A stretch of DNA of 64,000 nucleotides. Source: Sphingomonas kaistensis (lineage in GTDB: Bacteria; Pseudomonadota; Alphaproteobacteria; Sphingomonadales; Sphingomonadaceae). A program made the position numbers and the translations under genes. The number at the start of each line of letters is the position of its first letter. Position 1 is the stretch's first letter. Positions 48,833 through 58,626 of this stretch are shown in pieces. The notes beneath the pieces are model-generated. The model saw only the letters and a list, made by a program, of their open reading frames with translations. It did not search any database and was not told the DNA's origin. The DNA is taken from the NCBI RefSeq assembly GCF_011927725.1, contig NZ_JAATJC010000001.1:310001-374000 (forward strand). The letters are read 5' to 3'.

Positions 48833-50283
48833 CTGACGCCGTAATCGTCGAGTTCGTCGCCGACCACCCGCACCACGTGCAGCACGTTGGTCGAACCGGC
48901 GGTCCCGAACGGCACGCCGGCCATGATGATCACCCGCTGGCCGCCCGCGGCAAGCTTGTGGCGAAGCACCATGCGCTTGGCCTTGCCGACCATTTCCTCG
49001 AAGCTGGCGACGTCACGGGTGTGGACGGCGTGGACCCCCCACACCAGCCCCATCCGGCGGGCCACCGTGCGGCTCGCGGTCATCACCAGCAAGGCGACCG
49101 GGCCGCGCTCGCGGGCGATGCGGCGGGCGATCGCACCGGTCGAGGTGTAGCAGACCATCGCCGCGACCTTGACCGTATTGGCGATGTTGCCCGCGCTTTC
49201 GGCCAGCGCATCGGCGGTGTTGGGTTCGGCCGGGGTGGCGGTGAAGTGCACCCGCTCGGCATATTTGGGGTCGGCTTCGACCGAGCGGCCGATCCGGTCC
49301 ATCATCGCCACCGCTTCGACCGGGAAGTCGCCGGCGGCGCTCTCGGCAGACAGCATCACCGCATCGGCGCCGTCGTAGATGGCATTGGCGACGTCGCTGA
49401 CCTCGGCCCGGGTCGGGGTGGGCGAGGTGATCATGCTTTCCAGCATCTGGGTCGCCACCACCACTGGCTTGCCGAGCTCGCGGGCGCGGGCGACGATCAT
49501 CTTCTGCAAGGGCGGCACCGCTTCGGCCGGAAGCTCCACGCCAAGGTCGCCGCGCGCGACCATTACCGCGTCGGCATGGGCGAGGATGCCCTCCAGCCGC
49601 TCGATCGCCGCCGGCTTCTCGATCTTGACCATCAGCGCGGCCTTGTCGCCGATCAGCGCGCGCGCTTCCTCGACGTCCTCGGCCCGCTGGACGAAGCTCA
49701 GCGCGATATAGTCGGCGCCCTGCGCAAGCGCGAACTGAAGGTCGTCACGATCCTTTTCGGTCAGCGCCGGGATCGGCACCAGCACGTCGGGCACGTTGAC
49801 GCCCTTGTTATTGCTGACCTTGCCGCCGACCTCGACGATGGTCTCGATCCGGCTGGCGGTAACCGCCGCGACCCGCAGGCGGATCTTGCCGTCGTCGATC
49901 AGCAGCTGGTCGCCTTCGCGCACCGCTTCGAACAATTCGGGATGCGGCAGTTCGACCCGCTCGGCGGAGCCGGGCGTTTCGTCCGCGTCGAGCACGAAAC
50001 GGGCGCCGGTCTCGAGCAGCGCCGATCCGCTTGCGAAGCGGCCGACCCGAAGCTTGGGACCCTGCAGGTCGAACAGTATGCAGCTCGGGCGCTTGTGCTC
50101 GACCTCGAGGCTGCGGATGGTGTCGACCAGCTGCGCCTTGGTGGCCTGGTCGCCGTGGCTCATGTTGATCCGGAAGGCGTCCGCCCCGCAGGCCATCAGC
50201 TTGGCGATCATTTCCCGGCTGCTCGAGGAGGGCCCCAAGGTGGCGAGAATCCTGACCTTGCGTCCGCGCGGTCCTACCGACAT
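48829..50283 (-). CDS. pyk: Pyruvate kinase
   Basis: The 484-residue enzyme makes pyruvate and ATP from phosphoenolpyruvate and ADP. It has the KVRILATLGPSS start, the FRINMSHG substrate loop, ILFDLQGPKLRVG, the MVKIEKPAAIE catalytic-lysine region, VMVARGDLGVELP and the C-terminal allosteric domain. The ATG at 50283 (MSVGPRGRKV) is the family start; the frame open to 50355 encodes an unconserved leader. It stands apart on the minus strand and is divergent from gapR. Confidence 0.96.
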   Translation of the reverse strand: MSVGPRGRKVRILATLGPSSSSREMIAKLMACGADAFRINMSHGDQATKAQLVDTIRSLEVEHKRPSCILFDLQGPKLRVGRFASGSALLETGARFVLDADETPGSAERVELPHPELFEAVREGDQLLIDDGKIRLRVAAVTASRIETIVEVGGKVSNNKGVNVPDVLVPIPALTEKDRDDLQFALAQGADYIALSFVQRAEDVEEARALIGDKAALMVKIEKPAAIERLEGILAHADAVMVARGDLGVELPAEAVPPLQKMIVARARELGKPVVVATQMLESMITSPTPTRAEVSDVANAIYDGADAVMLSAESAAGDFPVEAVAMMDRIGRSVEADPKYAERVHFTATPAEPNTADALAESAGNIANTVKVAAMVCYTSTGAIARRIARERGPVALLVMTASRTVARRMGLVWGVHAVHTRDVASFEEMVGKAKRMVLRHKLAAGGQRVIIMAGVPFGTAGSTNVLHVVRVVGDELDDYGVS

Positions 50284-50424
50284 CGCCACTCTACTCCCAT
50301 CTTCCGGTCTGCTGCTGTTGCCGCCGAGCCATAGCGGGCACGGCTGGTTGTTCAACCGCTTGGCGCACCCCCTTCACTGGCCTAAGGGCGCCCCCGCATA
50401 CCTATTCACCGGGGAGAGGGAATC

Positions 50425-50667
50425 ATGTCCGACGGCAACGTCGCGGCCGACCAGCTGCGCCTTTTGATCGAGCGCATCGAGCGTCTGGAAGAAGAAAAGA
50501 AGGGCGTCGCCGACGACATCAAGGATGTGTACGCCGAAGCGAAGGCGACCGGCTTCGACACCAAGACGATGCGCAAGGTCGTCAGCCTGCGCAAGATGGA
50601 GAAGCACGCCCGCGACGAAGCGGACGCCCTGCTCGAAACCTATCGCAATGCGCTGGGCCTGCACTAA
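50425..50667 (+). CDS. gapR: GapR-like DUF2312 nucleoid protein
   Basis: This 80-residue helical protein belongs to the DUF2312/UPF0335 group. Its opening helix ([19 protein letters not shown]) and the [19 protein letters not shown] segment are diagnostic. In Caulobacter, GapR binds overtwisted A/T-rich DNA ahead of replication and transcription and supports topoisomerase action. A GGGGAGAG ribosome-binding site precedes the ATG. The small basic/acidic coiled-coil character supports the same role here. Confidence 0.9.
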   Translation: MSDGNVAADQLRLLIERIERLEEEKKGVADDIKDVYAEAKATGFDTKTMRKVVSLRKMEKHARDEADALLETYRNALGLH

Positions 50668-50697
50668 GGTCGGCTTCTCACAGGGGGAACCGACACG

Positions 50698-51015
50698 ATG
50701 ATCATCACCACCACCTCGACGCTCGATGGGCGACCGGTCCGCGACTATCTCGGCCTGGTCGGCGGCGAGGTCATCGTCGGCGCCAATGTCATCAAGGACA
50801 TCTTCGCTTCGGTCACCGACTTCCTCGGCGGCCGCTCGGGCGCGTACGAATCGTCGATCCAGGAAGCCCGCGCCCAGGCGATGGCCGAGATGGAAGCCTC
50901 CGCCCGCCGGCTCGGCGCCGATGCGATCCTCGCGGTGGACTTCGACTATGAGGTGATCGGCAAGTCGGGCTCGATGCTGATGGTCTGCGCCTGCGGGACT
51001 GCGGTGAAGCTCTGA
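50698..51015 (+). CDS. YbjQ/UPF0145 heavy-metal-binding domain protein
   Basis: The 105-residue protein has the family layout: a STLDGRPVRDYLGLVGGEVI strand-turn-strand, a GANVIKDIFASVTDFLGGRS helix and ARRLGADAILAVDFDYEVI. Members form pentamers of unknown cellular role; metal binding is suggested for some. It lies 31 bp after gapR, so the two may be co-transcribed. Confidence 0.9.
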   Translation: MIITTTSTLDGRPVRDYLGLVGGEVIVGANVIKDIFASVTDFLGGRSGAYESSIQEARAQAMAEMEASARRLGADAILAVDFDYEVIGKSGSMLMVCACGTAVKL

Positions 51016-51020
51016 GCCAC

Positions 51021-51530
51021 GTGGCCGACCGGGTTCCTTCGGTCGCCGAGCTTGCCGCCGAGCTGCTGGGCCGTATCGGCGACGAATGCAGCCCGGCCGA
51101 ACGCTCGGTGCTGGAAAGCCTCGCCTCGGGGCACCATAGCCATGTCCATACCGGGCTCGACACGCCGTCCTTCGGGGAGCGGCTGGCCGACCGGGTCGCC
51201 AGGGTCGGCGGAAGCTGGGGCTTCATCATCAGCTTCACCCTGGTGCTGCTCGGGTGGATGCTGCTCAACACCGACGTACTGAACCACTGGGGGCTGGTGT
51301 TCGACCCCTATCCGTTCATCTTCTTGAACCTGATGCTGTCGACGCTGGCCGCGATCCAGGCGCCGATCATCATGATGAGCCAGAATCGGCAGAGCCATAA
51401 GGATCGCCAGGACGCGTCGGTGGATTTCGAGACCAACATCCGCGCAGAGCTGTCGATCGCGCAGCTTCACCAGAAGGTCGACCTGCTGCTCGACAAGGCC
51501 GACGTTGAGCCGGACGGGCGGCGCGGCTAA
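51021..51530 (+). CDS. DUF1003 membrane protein
   Basis: The 169-residue protein starts at GTG 51021, five bases after the YbjQ stop. The DUF1003 core is visible: [20 protein letters not shown], a first membrane helix ([12 protein letters not shown]), the [21 protein letters not shown] block with a second helix, and the [12 protein letters not shown] tail. A C-terminal amphipathic helix follows. Family function is not established; some members occur near magnesium transport genes, which are absent here. Confidence 0.9.
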   Translation: MADRVPSVAELAAELLGRIGDECSPAERSVLESLASGHHSHVHTGLDTPSFGERLADRVARVGGSWGFIISFTLVLLGWMLLNTDVLNHWGLVFDPYPFIFLNLMLSTLAAIQAPIIMMSQNRQSHKDRQDASVDFETNIRAELSIAQLHQKVDLLLDKADVEPDGRRG

Positions 51531-51562
51531 GGCGCCTGCCAGACCAAATCTACAGGACCACC

Positions 51563-52306
51563 ATGGCCGGCCATTCCAAATTCAAGAACATCATGCACCG
51601 CAAGGGCGCGCAGGACAAAAAGCGCTCGGGCATGTTCTCCAAGCTCAGCCGCGAAATCACCGTCGCGGCGAAGATGGGGATGCCCGATCCCGACATGAAC
51701 CCGCGCCTGCGCGCCGCGGTCAATGCCGCCAAGGCGCAGTCGATGCCCAAGGACAATATCCAGCGCGCGATCGACAAGGCGAGCAAGGGCGACGCGGAGA
51801 ATTACGAGGAAGTCCGCTACGAGGGCTATGGCCCGAACGGCGTGGCGATCATCGTCGAGGCGCTGACCGACAATCGCAACCGCACCGCAACCAACGTCCG
51901 CACCGCGTTCAGCAAGAACGGCGGCAATCTCGGTGCCAGCGGCAGCGTCGCCCACGGCTTCGAGCGGCTCGGCCTGATCGAATATCCCGCCGCCGCGGGT
52001 GACGAGGACAAGGTCATGGAAGCCGCGATCGAGGCCGGGGCCGACGACGTCCAGAGCGACGAGGACGGCCACCAGATCTGGACCCAGCAGGACGGCATGC
52101 ACGATGTCGCCAAGGCGCTCGAAGCGGCGCTCGGGCCGGCCGATGCCGTCAAGCTGGCGTGGAAGCCGACGCTCACCACCGAGGTCGCGGGCGATGCCGT
52201 CGCAAGCCTGATGAAGCTGGTCGACGCGCTCGAGGACGACGATGACGTCCAGACCGTGTGGGGCAATTACGACATCTCGGACGACGAGCTGGCGAAGCTC
52301 GGCTGA
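51563..52306 (+). CDS. yebC: YebC/PmpR family transcriptional regulator or translation factor
   Basis: The 247-residue three-domain protein starts [20 protein letters not shown] and contains the [15 protein letters not shown] and [19 protein letters not shown] family blocks. YebC proteins bind DNA in some bacteria and have also been linked to relieving ribosome stalls. It lies directly upstream of ruvC, as in many alphaproteobacteria, with an 11-bp gap, and is probably in the same operon. Confidence 0.96.
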   Translation: MAGHSKFKNIMHRKGAQDKKRSGMFSKLSREITVAAKMGMPDPDMNPRLRAAVNAAKAQSMPKDNIQRAIDKASKGDAENYEEVRYEGYGPNGVAIIVEALTDNRNRTATNVRTAFSKNGGNLGASGSVAHGFERLGLIEYPAAAGDEDKVMEAAIEAGADDVQSDEDGHQIWTQQDGMHDVAKALEAALGPADAVKLAWKPTLTTEVAGDAVASLMKLVDALEDDDDVQTVWGNYDISDDELAKLG

Positions 52307-52317
52307 GCGCCGACGCG

Positions 52318-52806
52318 ATGATTATTCTCGGCCTCGATCCCTCGCTCTCGTCCTGCGGGTGGGGGATCGTCCGGGCCGAGGGCAATCGCCTGGCGCATGT
52401 CGCCAACGGCCAGATCAAGACCAAAGCCAGCCTGCCGCTCGCGACGCGGCTGGCCGAGTTGGCCGGCGCGCTGGAGGCGATCGTCGCCGAGCATCGGCCG
52501 GCCGCCGCCGCCGCCGAGGAAGTGTTCGTCAACAAGAACCCCGCCTCGACCCTCAAGCTCGCTCAGGCGCGCGGGGTGGCGCTGATGTGCGCGGCGCGGG
52601 GCGGGCTGGAGGTCGGCGAATATGCGCCCTCGGTGGTGAAGAAAGCGGTGGTCGGCACCGGCGGCGCGTCCAAGGACCAGGTTCACGCGATGGTGGCGAT
52701 GCTGCTGCCCGGCGCGAAGATCGCGGGCGAGGATGCGGCGGATGCGCTTGCGGTCGCCATCACCCACGCCCATCATCTCGCCAGCGCGCGGCGCGGCGTG
52801 CGCTAG
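52318..52806 (+). CDS. ruvC: Crossover junction endodeoxyribonuclease RuvC
   Basis: The 162-residue Holliday-junction resolvase has the RNase H-like core: [14 protein letters not shown] with catalytic Asp7, [12 protein letters not shown] with the second acidic residue, and [15 protein letters not shown] with the C-terminal catalytic aspartates. It cuts symmetrically related strands at four-way junctions with RuvAB. The ATG at 52318 is the conserved start; upstream sequence in this frame overlaps yebC. ruvA follows 48 bp downstream. Confidence 0.96.
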   Translation: MIILGLDPSLSSCGWGIVRAEGNRLAHVANGQIKTKASLPLATRLAELAGALEAIVAEHRPAAAAAEEVFVNKNPASTLKLAQARGVALMCAARGGLEVGEYAPSVVKKAVVGTGGASKDQVHAMVAMLLPGAKIAGEDAADALAVAITHAHHLASARRGVR

Positions 52807-52854
52807 GCGCTCAAGCCATTTGCGTGCGCCTTTTGTTCCTGCTCTAACCGCCCC

Positions 52855-53448
52855 ATGATCGCCCGCCTCGCCGGTATCCTCGCCGAACTTTCCGCCGACA
52901 GCGCCGTGATCGACGTGCGCGGGGTCGGCTATCTCGTGCTGGCGAGCGGACGGACCCTGTCCGCGCTTCCGCCGGTGGGCGGCGACGTCATCCTGCTGAC
53001 CGAGCTTCAGGTCCGCGAAGACAGCATGACCCTGTTCGCATTCGGCGCGGCGGCGGAGCGTGAGGCGTTCCGGCAGCTTACCGGGGTGCAGGGTGTCGGC
53101 GGGCGGCTGGCGCTTGCGATCCTCACCATCCTTTCGCCCGACGATCTGGCGCGCGCCGTGTCGGCCGGCGACAAAGCGATGATCGCGCGGGCCAGCGGGG
53201 TCGGTCCCAAGCTGGCCCAGCGCATCGCGCTCGAACTGCAGGGCAAGCTCGGCCTTGCCCCGGCGCTCGGGCCGGGAACGCCGGCCGCCGCCAATCCCGC
53301 CACCAACGACGCGTTGTCGGCGCTCGCCAACCTCGGGTTCAAGCCAGCCGAAGCCGCGCAGGCCGTCGCCGCCGCGGCCGAGGAACTGGGCCCCGACGCG
53401 ACCCTCGACGCGCTGGTTCGGCTGGCGCTGCGCAAGGCGGCGAAGTAG
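52855..53448 (+). CDS. ruvA: Holliday junction DNA helicase subunit RuvA
   Basis: The 197-residue protein has the OB-fold N-terminus ([21 protein letters not shown]), paired helix-hairpin-helix motifs ([16 protein letters not shown] and [16 protein letters not shown]), and the C-terminal domain III that contacts RuvB, after an Ala/Pro linker. It recognises four-way junctions and loads the RuvB motor. In this genome an extra gene separates it from ruvB. Confidence 0.96.
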   Translation: MIARLAGILAELSADSAVIDVRGVGYLVLASGRTLSALPPVGGDVILLTELQVREDSMTLFAFGAAAEREAFRQLTGVQGVGGRLALAILTILSPDDLARAVSAGDKAMIARASGVGPKLAQRIALELQGKLGLAPALGPGTPAAANPATNDALSALANLGFKPAEAAQAVAAAAEELGPDATLDALVRLALRKAAK

Positions 53449-53456
53449 GTAAACCG

Positions 53457-54101
53457 ATGAGCTACTCAAGCGACCACTACTTTGAGACCTTCGGTCCCTT
53501 TCAAGTTCCCTTGGACGACCGAGGAAGAGCTTGCCGCCCGTCAGCCGACTGGTGGCGGGAAATCAATTCCGAGGCCGATTGCGACTTGTCGGCTTCAATC
53601 GGCTGTTATCTCTTCAGCTTGGGGCGTTCGCAGTTGCGACCCTGGTATGTAGGGAAGACCGTTGCGCAAGGCGGTTCCGCTGCAGAAGCGTTTACTGATC
53701 ATAAACTGAATCATTACAACTGGGCCCTTCGGCCAAAAAGAAACGTGAGAAGAAGAGGACCGCCTCAGTTGTTTCTCTTCCCGCTCATCACAAAGCCATT
53801 CGATGACGACTGGCGCTTCGCCAAGGGCGCATCCCATTCGCCCTACATCGAATGGCTAGAACGCACTCTGATTGGTATGGCTTACGCCCGGAACCCGGAC
53901 ATTGCGAATTCCCGCGACACCACCTTTCTAAAAACAGTGCATGTGCGGGGATTGATCGGAAGCAAAAGTCTAGGCCGCAGGCCAGACTCAGTTCGCCTCG
54001 CCCGGCGAGTCTTGCTTGGCCGCGAGGCGATAACACCTCCACTGCAAACTCCGCTGGAAGAGCATCCACCTGAGCCAATTGAAGCGGCTCCCCTTGAATG
54101 A
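53457..54101 (+). CDS. GIY-YIG-like domain protein inserted between ruvA and ruvB
   Basis: The 214-residue protein is less G/C rich than its neighbours. Residues 49-68 read [20 protein letters not shown], a good fit to the GIY...YIG core (Tyr51 and Tyr64-Val-Gly), and Glu132 or Glu135 in [19 protein letters not shown] fits the metal-binding glutamate before an N-P/N pattern. The usual arginine after the YIG block is not obvious, so nuclease activity is uncertain. It starts 8 bp after ruvA and overlaps ruvB by 4 bp (ATGA), so it is embedded in the operon. A structure-selective nuclease related to recombination, or a passenger gene, are both possible. Confidence 0.62.
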   Translation: MSYSSDHYFETFGPFQVPLDDRGRACRPSADWWREINSEADCDLSASIGCYLFSLGRSQLRPWYVGKTVAQGGSAAEAFTDHKLNHYNWALRPKRNVRRRGPPQLFLFPLITKPFDDDWRFAKGASHSPYIEWLERTLIGMAYARNPDIANSRDTTFLKTVHVRGLIGSKSLGRRPDSVRLARRVLLGREAITPPLQTPLEEHPPEPIEAAPLE

Positions 54102-55123
54102 CCACCGATCCCGACCGCATCACCACGCCCGAGCGCACGGCCGAGGACGTCGACGCCGCGCTGCGCCCCAAGCGGCTGGACGAATTCGTCGGCCAGCAGG
54201 CGGCGCGCGAGAATCTCCGCGTGTTCATCGCCGCCGCCAAGGCACGAGGCGAGGCACTCGACCACGTGCTGTTCTTCGGCCCGCCCGGCCTCGGCAAGAC
54301 CACGCTGGCGCAGATCGTCGCGCGCGAGATGGGCGTCGGCTTCCGCGCCACCTCCGGCCCGGTGATCGCCAAGTCGGGCGATCTTGCCGCGCTTCTGACC
54401 AACCTCGAGGACGGCGACGTTCTGTTCATCGACGAGATTCACCGCCTCAATCCGGCGGTCGAGGAAGTGCTCTATCCGGCGATGGAGGACCGCGCGCTCG
54501 ACCTCGTCATCGGTGAGGGGCCCTCGGCGCGCTCGGTGCGGATCGACTTGCCGCGCTTCACCCTGGTCGGCGCAACCACCCGGCAGGGCTTGCTGACCAC
54601 CCCGCTGCGCGACCGCTTCGGCATTCCCGTCCGGCTCAATTTCTACACCGTGCCCGAGCTTGAACTGGTGGTTCGCCGCGCCGCCAGCCTGCTCGGCGCG
54701 CCGGTCACCGAGGACGGCGCGCACGAGATCGCCCGCCGCAGCCGGGGCACCCCGCGCATCGCCGGGCGGCTGCTGCGCCGGGTCCGCGACTTTGCCCATG
54801 CCGCGGGCTCCGACAGCATCGACATGGCCGCCGCCGACCGCGCGCTCAGCCGGCTGGAGATCGACGCGCTCGGCCTCGACGCGATGGACCGCCGCTATCT
54901 CCACATGATCGCCGACCTTTATGGCGGCGGGCCGGTCGGGGTGGAAACGCTCGCCGCCGGCCTCAGCGAGCCGCGCGACACTATCGAGGACGTGATCGAG
55001 CCTTATCTCATTCAGCTCGGCCTCATCGCCCGCACCGCACGCGGACGCTGCCTCAACGGCAAGGCCTGGACCCACCTCGGCCTGACCCCGCCATCGGGCA
55101 CCCCGAACGGCCTCTTCGACTAG
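54098..55123 (+). CDS. ruvB: Holliday junction branch migration ATPase RuvB
   Basis: The 341-residue AAA+ motor has [19 protein letters not shown], Walker A GPPGLGKT (residues 61-68), the [20 protein letters not shown]alker B region, the [18 protein letters not shown] sensor segment and a C-terminal winged helix ([18 protein letters not shown]). It drives branch migration with RuvA. Its ATG overlaps the stop of the inserted gene, preserving coupled translation despite the insertion. Confidence 0.97.
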   Translation: MTTDPDRITTPERTAEDVDAALRPKRLDEFVGQQAARENLRVFIAAAKARGEALDHVLFFGPPGLGKTTLAQIVAREMGVGFRATSGPVIAKSGDLAALLTNLEDGDVLFIDEIHRLNPAVEEVLYPAMEDRALDLVIGEGPSARSVRIDLPRFTLVGATTRQGLLTTPLRDRFGIPVRLNFYTVPELELVVRRAASLLGAPVTEDGAHEIARRSRGTPRIAGRLLRRVRDFAHAAGSDSIDMAAADRALSRLEIDALGLDAMDRRYLHMIADLYGGGPVGVETLAAGLSEPRDTIEDVIEPYLIQLGLIARTARGRCLNGKAWTHLGLTPPSGTPNGLFD

Positions 55124-55133
55124 GATTTTCGCG

Positions 55134-56267
55134 ATGTCGCTTCTGCTTGCCCCACTGCTCCTTGGCGCTGCCCAGGCCAGCGTCGCGGCATCCCCGCCGG
55201 TCACCAACTCGTCGGCGCTCGGCTATGCCTATGACAATCTGTGGCTGTGCCTGCCGGGCCGCTCCGACAGCTGCTCCACGCCGCTGGCGACGACCGCGCT
55301 GACCAGGCAGGGCTATGGCTCGAACGGGCAGGCGCGCCCGGCGGCCAGCCCCAAGGTCGACTGCTTCTACATCTATCCGACCGTCAGCCAGGATCGCGGG
55401 CTCAACAGCGATGTTTCGGTGAACGAGGAACGATCGGCCGCCGCCTCGCAGTTCGCCCGCTTCGCCGGCGTGTGCCGCCCCTTCGCCCCCATCTATCGCC
55501 AGATGACCGCATCCGCGATCGGTGCGGCGGCGCTTGGGCAGGACATTCGCCCCGCGTTCAATGTCGCCTACGGAGACGTGCGCAGCGCCTTTCGCAGCTT
55601 CCTCGGCCGGACGCGCGGCCGTCCGTTCGTGCTGGTCGGGCACAGCCAGGGCAGCTGGCACCTGCAGAAGCTGATCGCCGACGAGATCGAGGGCAAGCCG
55701 GCAGCGCGGCAGATGGCACTGGCGATCATCCCCGGCTACAATGTGCTGGTTCCCGCCGGCAAGCTGGTCGGCGGCACGTTCAAGTCGACCCCGCTCTGCA
55801 CCGCGGCCGGGCAACGCGGCTGCGTCGTCAGCTATGTCTCCTACCGCACCAACAATCCGCCGCCGCCGGGCGCGCTGTTCGGCTATGCCCCGGCAGCCGG
55901 CATGACGGTGGCCTGCACCAATCCCGCGGCGCTGGGCAGGCGGGGATGGGCCGATCTCGACAGCTATTGGTATACCCGCCTGACCACCGCGGTCCCCGGC
56001 GGGCCGATCCGCTGGTCGACCGAAGGCACGCCGCCGACCCCCTTCCTGCGTACCGAAGGCCTCGTGTCCGGCCGCTGCGTCAACGACGGCCAGCGCGGCT
56101 ATCTGGAGCTTCGCACCAACGTCACCCCCGGCGCCAAGTGGACCGACCGGATCGGCGGCGAGGTCGGTCTTGGCGGGTTCTTCATCCCCGGCTGGGGCAT
56201 GCATCTGGCCGACATGTCGGCCCCGCAGGGCGATCTCATCCGGCTGGTCGAGGCGGTCGCGCGCTAG
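55134..56267 (+). CDS. Exported DUF3089 alpha/beta hydrolase
   Basis: The 377-residue protein has a signal peptide (LLLAPLLLGAAQASVAASPP) and a DUF3089 lipase-like domain: DCFYIYPTVSQDRGLNSD, YGDVRSAFRSFL, and the nucleophile elbow VLVGHSQGSWHLQKLI, with a C-terminal PGWGMHLADM holding a likely catalytic histidine. It is probably a periplasmic or secreted esterase/lipase. It starts 10 bp after ruvB but is unrelated in function. It is convergent with, and overlaps by 4 bp, the XRE regulator gene. Confidence 0.87.
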   Translation: MSLLLAPLLLGAAQASVAASPPVTNSSALGYAYDNLWLCLPGRSDSCSTPLATTALTRQGYGSNGQARPAASPKVDCFYIYPTVSQDRGLNSDVSVNEERSAAASQFARFAGVCRPFAPIYRQMTASAIGAAALGQDIRPAFNVAYGDVRSAFRSFLGRTRGRPFVLVGHSQGSWHLQKLIADEIEGKPAARQMALAIIPGYNVLVPAGKLVGGTFKSTPLCTAAGQRGCVVSYVSYRTNNPPPPGALFGYAPAAGMTVACTNPAALGRRGWADLDSYWYTRLTTAVPGGPIRWSTEGTPPTPFLRTEGLVSGRCVNDGQRGYLELRTNVTPGAKWTDRIGGEVGLGGFFIPGWGMHLADMSAPQGDLIRLVEAVAR

Positions 56268-56470
56268 TCGGTTAGAAAGAACAGCTCCTCGACCGGGCGG
56301 CCGAGGACGCGCGCCAGCGTCAGCGCAAGCACGGTCGACGGGATGAACACCCCGTTTTCGACTGTGTTCACCGTCTTTCGGCTGACCCCGCAGCGATCGG
56401 CGAGCTCGGACTGGGTCAGCCCGGCCTCGACCCGCACATCCTTCAGCCGGGTGCCTAGTCGCTCAGTCAT
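56264..56470 (-). CDS. Small XRE-family helix-turn-helix regulator
   Basis: The 68-residue protein is a single HTH_3 domain: RLKDVRVEAGLTQSELADRC is helices 1-2 and GVSRKTVNTVENG is the recognition helix, followed by ALTLARVLGRPVEELFFL. Similar short regulators often pair with a membrane protein gene. It overlaps the upstream membrane protein gene by 8 bp, so the pair forms one unit. A cluster of GTAACC-type repeats at the promoter is its likely binding site (inference). Confidence 0.92.
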   Translation of the reverse strand: MTERLGTRLKDVRVEAGLTQSELADRCGVSRKTVNTVENGVFIPSTVLALTLARVLGRPVEELFFLTD

Positions 56471-56921
56471 CCTCGTCCAGCGGCCCGCGGTTAAGCCACG
56501 CCTGGCGGAGCGCGGCGGTGAGGATCGCGGCGTTGGTCGTGACGAACACCCCCCTCGCGCCCTCCAGCGGGAACCAGTGGCGCGTCACGAAGAGAATCAT
56601 CCCCGTCACGACCACCGCGGCAAACGCCCAGCGCGCCGAATCGCCGATGACCGCCTGATACCATTCGTCGTTCAGCTGCCGGTGCTCCTGCGGTGACATC
56701 CAGCGCAGCCTGATCCCCAGCAGGAACCACAGCAGCGCCGCGGTGACGCTGACCCAAGCGATCGTCCCCGTGACCTGCCGTATCACGCTCGCGTCCGCAG
56801 CGAAGATGCCGACCCCTTGGTTCATCAGGATCAGCGGCAGCATCCACAACATGGTCCGGCGCTGCCGCTCGACGTCCGCAACGGAGGGTCCGAAATAATC
56901 GCGCTTGGTCTGATAGCTCAC
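56463..56921 (-). CDS. Membrane protein co-encoded with an XRE regulator
   Basis: The protein of about 152 residues has four hydrophobic segments (MLWMLPLILMNQGVGIF, VTGTIAWVSVTAALLWFLLG, WAFAAVVVTGMILFV and a shorter VFVTTNAAILTAAL). It lacks a recognised family signature. The GTG at 56921 (SYQTKRDYFG) has GGGAG eight bases upstream and is preferred to the GTG at 56930. It forms a two-gene unit with the XRE regulator, an arrangement seen in many bacteria where the regulator controls the pair. Function is unknown. Confidence 0.78.
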   Translation of the reverse strand: MSYQTKRDYFGPSVADVERQRRTMLWMLPLILMNQGVGIFAADASVIRQVTGTIAWVSVTAALLWFLLGIRLRWMSPQEHRQLNDEWYQAVIGDSARWAFAAVVVTGMILFVTRHWFPLEGARGVFVTTNAAILTAALRQAWLNRGPLDEDD

Positions 56922-56941
56922 AACGCCCACTCCCGTCCGAT

Positions 56942-56975
56942 GTAACCTGTAGGTAACATGTAACCTTTGGGTTAC
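56942..56975. promoter_or_regulatory. GTAACC repeat cluster, likely XRE operator
   Basis: GTAACC occurs at 56942-56947 and 56960-56965, with GGTAAC at 56952-56957. The last unit forms a perfect inverted repeat GTAACC-TTTG-GGTTAC (56960-56975). The cluster lies 21-54 bases upstream of the membrane protein start, where a repressor would block the promoter. Confidence 0.6.
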
Positions 56976-57029
56976 TTCGCCGTCAAGCGGGGTTCACGCC
57001 CGAGTCCAGCGCCGCTAGAGCCCGCGGGC

Positions 57030-57494
57030 ATGACGCCATCCTACGACCAGCCCTATCGCGGCGGCTTCGTCGGGCCCGAGCATCGCTTCGCCCTGACCGT
57101 CTATTTCGAAGACACCGACACCGCCGGGATCGTCTATTACGCCAATTACCTGAAATTCATGGAGCGGGCCCGCTCCGACATGCTCCGCGCCGCCGGGATC
57201 GACCAGCGGGCCACGCTCGAGGCCGGCACCGGGGTCTATGCGGTGGCCGAGGCCAACGTCCGCTACCTCCGCCCGGCCAGGCTCGGCGACGACCTGCTGA
57301 TCATTTCGACCGTGGAGGACGTCCGCGCCGCATCCGTCCGGATTCAGCAACGAGTCATCCGCGCTGGGGAGACTCTGGCCGAGGGGCGGATTACCGCCGC
57401 TTTTCTTACCCCCGACGGCCGGCCCACGCGGCAGCCGCGGGACTGGGTCGCGCGGTTCGAGGAGATCCGCGCCGCAACAAAGGATGATGAATGA
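57030..57494 (+). CDS. ybgC: YbgC/4-hydroxybenzoyl-CoA thioesterase family protein
   Basis: The 154-residue hot-dog-fold acyl-CoA thioesterase has the catalytic segment VYFEDTDTAGIVYYANYLKF with the conserved aspartate, and FMERARSDML. It is the usual first gene of the tol-pal operon; YbgC is thought to act on acyl-ACP or acyl-CoA for envelope phospholipids. The ATG at 57030 is chosen over the frame start at 56967, which lies in the repeat-containing promoter region of the divergent unit. Its stop overlaps tolQ by 4 bp. Confidence 0.93.
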   Translation: MTPSYDQPYRGGFVGPEHRFALTVYFEDTDTAGIVYYANYLKFMERARSDMLRAAGIDQRATLEAGTGVYAVAEANVRYLRPARLGDDLLIISTVEDVRAASVRIQQRVIRAGETLAEGRITAAFLTPDGRPTRQPRDWVARFEEIRAATKDDE

Positions 57495-58173
57495 CGGCTC
57501 CTGCCGCCGACCTGATGAGCCCGCTTGCCCTCTTCCTCCACGCCGACATCGTGGTGAAGGCGGTGATGATCGGGCTGCTGCTCGCCAGCGTGTGGACCTG
57601 GGGCATTATCATCACCCACGCCCAGCGGCTGAAGCGCATCAACCGCGACAGCGAGGCCTGGGAGCGCGATTTCTGGGCGGCCAAGGACATCGACGCCTAT
57701 CATGAGGCGCGCGGCAAGGACGACGTGCCGAGCGCCCGCATCGTCACCGCCGGCCTCAAGGAATGGCGGCGTTCGGTGGGCCTGCGCTCGGGCGACCGCA
57801 GCGGCGCGCGCGAGCGGCTGACCACCGTCATGGGCGCCGAGGTCGAGCAGGAACTCGATCGCCTGTCCGACCGCCTCAACATCCTCGCCACCGTGGCCAG
57901 CTCGGCGCCGTTCATCGGCCTGTTCGGCACCGTGTGGGGGATCATGCGCAGCTTCACCGCCATCGCCGGGGCCAACAACACCAGCCTCGCAGTGGTCGCG
58001 CCGGGGATCGCCGAGGCGCTATTCGCCACCGCCATCGGCCTGTTCGCCGCCATTCCCGCGCTGATCGCCTATAACCGACTGACCCACGGCCTCGACCGGT
58101 TGGAAGCGCGGCTGAACCGCTTCGCCGACCGCTTCCACGGCACGCTCAGCCACGAACTGGAGCGCGACGTCTG

Positions 58174-58174
<1 letters not shown>
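57491..58174 (+). CDS. tolQ: TolQ proton channel subunit
   Basis: The 227-residue inner membrane protein has three membrane helices: the first near residue 20 ([20 protein letters not shown]), and the conserved [16 protein letters not shown] and [20 protein letters not shown] pair. TolQ and TolR form the proton-driven stator that energises TolA and drives outer membrane constriction at division. Start overlaps ybgC (ATGA) and its last base overlaps the tolR start. Confidence 0.96.
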
Positions 58175-58622
<448 letters not shown>

Positions 58623-58626
<4 letters not shown>

